Below are positions 58,711 through 64,000 of a stretch of DNA of 64,000 nucleotides, one piece after another. The DNA lies in NCBI RefSeq assembly GCF_001540865.1, contig NC_033640.1:8665048-8729047 (forward strand), written 5' to 3'. This DNA comes from Ananas comosus (lineage: Eukaryota > Streptophyta > Magnoliopsida > Poales > Bromeliaceae). The first letter of the stretch is position 1. Every line of letters starts with the position of its first letter. The position numbers and the translations under genes are program-made. The notes beneath the pieces were generated by a model that saw only the letters and a list, made by a program, of their open reading frames with translations, searched no databases and was not told where the DNA came from.

Positions 58711-61700
58711 TTAAGTTGACATTACAAAAGCCTTAATCAAGTTCTCCGCTGATTGCTTCTGCTCGGGTGTACCAGAAATCTGAGCAATGCGTTCAAAATG
58801 GGATGTTTTTGAATCGACTATTTCTATGTGAGCTCCAGAAATCTGCAATAACGTCAAAAATATAAATATTTGTCAAAGAAAAAAAAAGACCAAAAATATC
58901 TAGTTGAATTTTGCTATTAGTGTAGAAGGGGAAAAGATGGAAAAGTTGTTGATAGGCTAACAGTAAACTAATAATGTCAACAGGAAAGTAAATGAAACTA
59001 AAAGAAAATAAGCAAGCACAAAAAGAACATGCATAAATTCGAATATAAGCACACATAACAGCACAGGCTAAAAGAAAAATATGCAATCAAGTCATTAATA
59101 GGAAAAATCTAGTTTTGTTTTGCTAAAATGATGAAGCCACAATAAGTTACAATAAAATCATTTTTGTTCTAAAGCTTCTATCAGCAAAATATTGATGGTC
59201 TATTATCTCTTATACTACGTTAAAGGCTCAAGGACTTGCTCAACATTTGCAACACCAATAATTTAGGAGATTTATCATCAAATTTGAAGGTTCTTAGTAT
59301 TAAATGTAACCTCATTTACCGCACAGAACTTCAAACGCTCCTATTCAAGAGCATCAGGTTTCAATAGCTGTATCTATATGTATGGGTTCAAGGGATTAGT
59401 ACATTACCACCTTCCAACATACATTCAACAAGAGTTAGAACTAAGCTCACGTCGTCCCCAGTTTCATCCTCCGCTACAGAGAATGCAAGCCATAGAAAAG
59501 CGTAGTACCAACTTCTTTTGTTATGTGATGTATGCTTGTATTCTCTATAATCTCCACATCCCATTCGTATCCATCATAAAGAAACTATGCAGAAATATGA
59601 ATGAAAGGAAAAAAAAAGACTGACCTTTCTAATGTTTTCCAAGTTTGTCCCACCTTTCCCCATAACTTTAGACAAGGCATGTGAAGGAATCACCATCTCA
59701 GTATAAGGAGGTAATCTGCTAAGTAAACAAATAAACAGTAAAATGACATTTGGTACACCCATTTCTTAGTATAGTCCAAAAACGAAGTATAATATCTGGA
59801 CAAAGGAAATTGCTATCGATAAGATTTGATAAAGCATGCATCCACCACATATGCTGTCTAAAGCAAAGTATAAGGAAGTAATTTTGTACATACAGAGGAA
59901 ATGAAGAACTTACCCTCCATACAACTTTGAGGAATACGAGGAAAGTGATCCATAGCTGTTCTCTCCAGCCTGAAAAGGAAGTGCAGATAGAAACACCAGC
60001 ATTTAGCCCATATATTACAAACTTCTTAGATCAGATAGGTAAGTTCCAGAAAGTTCAAAAACAAGCAAAATAGCATAACTCAATGTACCTGCAAAGAGTT
60101 GTACCCATACAAACTGCCCCCAGGAAAAACTGTCAATTCCCTTTCAGCTTCCACTCTGGACTCATAGCTCAAAGGAGCTACTGGTGGCATACTGGACAAT
60201 ATCGTAGGCAGAGCACTGGTATATAAAGGATCAACAGGTGGAATAGCCGGATTACTATCTTTTGTAACATTCTGGCTGCCCTCCTTGTCCCTCAAAGCAT
60301 CCTCCCTAAGCTTCAAAACAATCTGAACAAGTGCATCGCGGACGTGACCCACTTCTCCCGAGACCTAAATGCAGTCATGAGAATTAGAAGCATAACCATA
60401 AAAACCTATCCTAGTGCCTTTTTAGCTTGGCTATTGAAAGTTGTCCACTCTAGAAGTACAAGCTTCCAAAAACAAAGCCTTTCGTTAAAAAATACAAAAA
60501 AAAAATTCTGGGGCTTTTGAAATTGTGCCTGGAAGTGGTTGGAAGCTAAAAAGTGCCCGAAAAGCAAACTTATGCTTCAATTACATAGAAAATCTGTTGA
60601 AGATAATTTACAAAGAAGTTCTTGGTGCTTCTTTAAGCAACTCTACTCAAACAACACTTCTACAAAAACTCCACCCAAAAGAGGCCCTAAGCGAAGCAAG
60701 GGGAAATAAAGTCAGTGAAAAGAAACAACCTCAACAAGCTCGTCACTAGAAGAAGCTTGCTTGGGCTTTTCACCCTTTGAGATGCGAATATCCGCCTTGG
60801 TCTTCTTTCGCATGTCATTTACAATTGAACCACCCTTGCCAATAAGACAACCGATAACCTTAGATGGAACAAGAAGGCGGATATTAACAGTATCATCATC
60901 TTCATCATTAATCTTTCCTTGGAGCAGCAAAACAGCTTCGACTGCTGAAGATTTCACATCATAAGTGGACTCTGTGGATGAAACAGTGATAACGCACTCC
61001 TCAGTTTCACCCTTCGTATCATCGACATCTATACGCGAACCACTCTCTTGCCTTATACTCTTTATAGTGCTCCCCCCCTTACCAATAACCCGTCCAATTT
61101 TGTCAGAAGGGCATAAGACGCGTAAGATTAGCTCCTCAGACCTTGATGAACTGCTGAACCCAGAAACAACAGGAAGAGCAGATGGGTAAATTGGCCATGA
61201 GCTAGCTGCATTGGTTAACCCAGAAAGGTCAGGTGGATGTGGTGTCGTGCCAATGGTTGATAACCCAGATCTAGGAGGAACAAAAGAATCCACACTTGGA
61301 TAGAAGCCACCAGCCGAATAAACTGGCACATCTGAAGGAATTATAATGCTCGGAGGAATCTCTGAAACAGAAGTTTCAAGGGAGATCTCTTCTTTCGGTG
61401 AAAACTTATACATAATGGCAGATATTGCATACAATGCTTTGTTAACTGCTTTGGAATCTCCTGTTATCTGCAAAAAATGAAAGGGGTATCCAAATTAAAA
61501 ATAGCAAACAGTGGCAGGAAAATGTTGCATCAATTAAAGTAAGACACATGGTGCAAACAGAGGCAGGAATATGTTGCATCAGTTAAAGTAAGACACCCGC
61601 CGATCAATATAGCAGAATCGTAGTGCGTTATGCTACTGAAGGATCTGGAAATCATAGCCTTCTTATCATAGAAGAGTTTAGGAGATCCCAAAGGCTGTCA

Positions 61701-62848
61701 CAATCAAAGGTACTTTGAGACGGAAGAAAAATCCAAAAGAATAATAAACTCTAAACGTGTGTCTGCTATAAGAGAATGAACCACAAATAGTACAATACAT
61801 GCAACAAGAACAACTAGATAAAAAAAAGGTATCAAGAAATTCTTCGTAAAGTAGTGCTACAATACCACCACTCAATTAGGGAGAGAGTGATTACACATCC
61901 AGCATCCTAGTCCTAGAAGAACATGAAAAGAACACCAGTTATTTCAAACACTATATGACTATGTGGAAGATGACAAGTGCAACAAATGCAACATAAATAG
62001 ACTACATGAAAACAGGTGATCACAGAATACTCTATCAGTATTATATCTTTTCATATCGTCTTACACTATGAACTTAGATAAGTGGGGAGCATGCATAGTA
62101 ATTAGTGGAGATAAGGATAGAGTACGATTGAACATTTACCAAGAGAAAAAGCCCTAATAATTCGATAGACCAAGTTACCAATAAGTTATGCAACATAAAT
62201 ATATTAAAGTAGCTTACATAGCAAGTAGCATTCTACTTGTAAGAATTTACAATAAGCAAAACCAATTACCTGAACAAAGTTGTCAAAACTCATCGCACAG
62301 GAATGGGTAGCTTCATTGGGATCCTTCGGGTTAACTCTAATGTTGGCTTTAGTATTTGATCTGAGCCTCTTAATGGTCGCCCCAGACTTACCAATTATAT
62401 TAGCTGCCTGACTCGCCGGCACAAGAATGTTTGCTTCCTCCTTGCTCTTCTTGTCAGAATCACTAGCGTTGGCCAAAGAAGTAACTATAGCATCGTGTAC
62501 CTTAAGTAGTGCATCCTGGGCAGGGCAAATAGGTTCTTTGCCATCCTCATCAGCATCCATAGGTTCTTTATCCTTGACATAGCAATATATATTAATGACT
62601 CTTTTGTCCGCACCGGGAAAGGGATCTACGACCTTTACTTTCGCGTGCGTCTCTTGTCTGATTGAGTTTATCACTTTACCATTCTTACCAATCACACTCC
62701 CGATAACACTGCTCGGACAAAGTATGCGGTAGATGACCAACTCGCCATCGCCGGAACCTTCTTTGTTAACAAATCTCTTCTTCTGATTTCTCCCTTCGTT
62801 ATCGTTGCCCCTCTGCTGCCGATAACGTTTTCCGCTATCGCCCATCAT
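58711..62848 (-). CDS. KH domain-containing RNA-binding protein with five KH domains (At4g18375/HEN4-like)
   Basis: Six exons on the minus strand: 62848-62270, 61467-60730, 60364-60089, 59969-59914, 59715-59625 and 58842-58711. Together they encode 623 aa, with GT-AG sites throughout. Five KH domains are recognised by their GxxG loops. KH1 has VIGKNGKVINSIR and KH2 IIGKSGATIKRLR, both in exon 1. KH3 has VIGKGGSTIKSIR and KH4 LIGKGGSIVNDMR, both in exon 2. KH5 has VMGKGGTNLENIR, split over exons 5-6. The N-terminus is a basic, disordered stretch (KRYRQQRGNDNEGRNQKKR) resembling a nuclear localisation region. Architecture and length match the plant PCBP-like group (At4g18375, HEN4). These proteins bind RNA or ssDNA and act in pre-mRNA processing; the target is unknown. 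A 5' UTR intron is predicted at 62857-63307 from a GT donor and AG acceptor. Confidence 0.93.
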
Positions 62849-63999
62849 ACAACCAACTACATATAATTTTCAAAAAATATAAACAAATTTTTAAAAATTA
62901 AACAAAGTCAAGGAATCTCATTCACATCCTTTACATCAAAATAAATAAAATAAAACATCTTTTACAATCAAACTCATGATTTGAAAAGCTTCTTAATCAA
63001 ATCGAAAAAAAAAAAGTTAAACAAATGATGCAATCGAACGATAATTATCCGAACAATACTACAACAACTATCCAATCTTAGTGATCCGAACAGCTAGTCA
63101 TAAGGAAAACAAGAGGTATTACTCCAAACTGCAACAAGACCATAACTTTATCCCAAGAACCCTAACCCTAACAAACTGAAGGCACGAAAGCAAGGATTGG
63201 GCAAAACCCTAGCTCTACAGAACCCCCAGAAAAGCGCCCATTGCGGCGCGCGTGGCCATCGAAGCCCTAATCTACGATAAAGGCGCAACGAGGAAGAAGA
63301 AGAGTACCTTCGAGGTCGAAAAACCCTAGCACGGGGGAGCCCACGGGGAGGAGGAAGCGCCGGGAGAGCCCGAGAGCGCGTCGCGGTTTTGGGAATTGCG
63401 GTAGAACCAAATCGGAGACCCTCGCAATGGGGTTTTGTATGTGAGAAATGGGAGCAAATTGCATTGCCAGTCCCTAAACTTTCGGTCTAGTTTTATTTTG
63501 GTCCCCGAGTTTGATTTATAATTGTATGTTAGATTCTGCACTTTTATTAAGATTTTAATTTAGTCCCTAGACTGTCAACAGATTTCCAATTACGTCCTTA
63601 CTCTTTATTAGATGTAATGGGTTATAGCTAATTCATTTTCTTGTTCATATGAGTGAATTGGATTCAGCAATTTTTTTGTCCGTATCATACTTTTATTTAA
63701 AAATTTGATTTTTATATGGAGAAAAAAATTGTCCCTCAATAGATTATAGCGTTAAAAATTATTTGATAAATTCATGACACATAAATATACAAATGCACTA
63801 TATATAAGGAATAATTTATTTCACTAATAATACATGCTCGCGTGCGCACACAAAAGACTTAAAGTAAAGCTCTACGAACAAAAAAAAATTGAGAAACAAA
63901 ATAAAAAGTGTATAGCTTGCATTGCTCGTGATAAAAAGAGAGCATTTGCATATATAACCCTACAAAGTTTGAATATTTCATAGTACTTTCTTTGAGTAT
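62849..63999. other. Leader and upstream region of the KH-domain gene
   Basis: 63159-63172 carries tandem CCCTAA motifs (telo-box type, common in leaders of plant RNA-metabolism genes), within the predicted 5' UTR intron. The leader exon probably lies at about 63308-63400. From 63440 on the sequence is AT-rich and non-coding. Confidence 0.5.
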
Positions 64000-64000
64000 T

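Overview
This is nuclear DNA of a flowering plant. Genes are split by GT-AG introns, exons are GC-rich against very AT-rich spacers, and miniature transposons, (TA)n/(GA)n microsatellites and plant-specific families (DYW-type PPR, pro-region pectinesterase, LEA_3, AIP2) are present. A non-grass monocot such as pineapple is my guess; the sequence does not prove it. No undescribed multi-gene system was found.

Layout. 0.15-2.2 kb: three-exon pectin methylesterase with inhibitor pro-region (-). 4.4-7.1 kb: intronless DYW-type PPR protein like Arabidopsis At1g19720 (-). 7-14 kb: AT-rich spacer with a contig-overlap duplication and a cluster of related inverted-repeat elements. 14-20 kb: two copies of a two-exon LEA_3/SAG21-type gene, each with a hAT-like insertion just upstream of its TATA box. 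20.5-21.3 kb: RBR ubiquitin ligase gene lacking its 3' end (+). 21.8-26.5 kb: five-exon AIP2-like RING-H2 ligase (-) with a TRIM-like retroelement in intron 1. 27.5-31.3 kb: GC-richer LTR-like DNA containing a seemingly exact 1,779-bp tandem duplication. 31.3-36.6 kb: AT-rich tandem repeats ending in a Helitron-like tail. 36.8-40.4 kb: SPC24 kinetochore gene (+). 42.8-52.5 kb: DUF1350 gene (+), with SPC24 exons 2-5 and DUF1350 exon 1 appearing twice. 54.6 kb: tRNA-Ala(CGC) (-). 58.7-62.8 kb: six-exon protein with five KH domains (-).

The most important observation concerns the assembly. All five ambiguous bases I see (9011, 17085, 43637, 53356, 56110) lie exactly at the junction of a near-identical direct duplication. 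Copies differ by SNPs, microsatellite lengths and whole transposon insertions. The simplest reading is overlapping contig ends, often from different haplotypes, that were concatenated with one N instead of merged. Collapsed, the region would hold one LEA_3 gene, one SPC24 and one DUF1350 gene. As given, the extra SPC24 exons and DUF1350 end fragments are probably not paralogues.

Other points of interest: SPC24 needs an AT-AC intron to stay in frame and also has a U12-type intron; DUF1350 intron 1 has a GC donor; a MITE family is tied to (TA)n/(GA)n tracts; and two hemizygous-looking insertions mark the SPC24 haplotypes. The genes are unrelated in function: wall remodelling, organelle RNA editing, stress protection, ubiquitination, chromosome segregation and RNA binding. 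No cooperating cluster is apparent.
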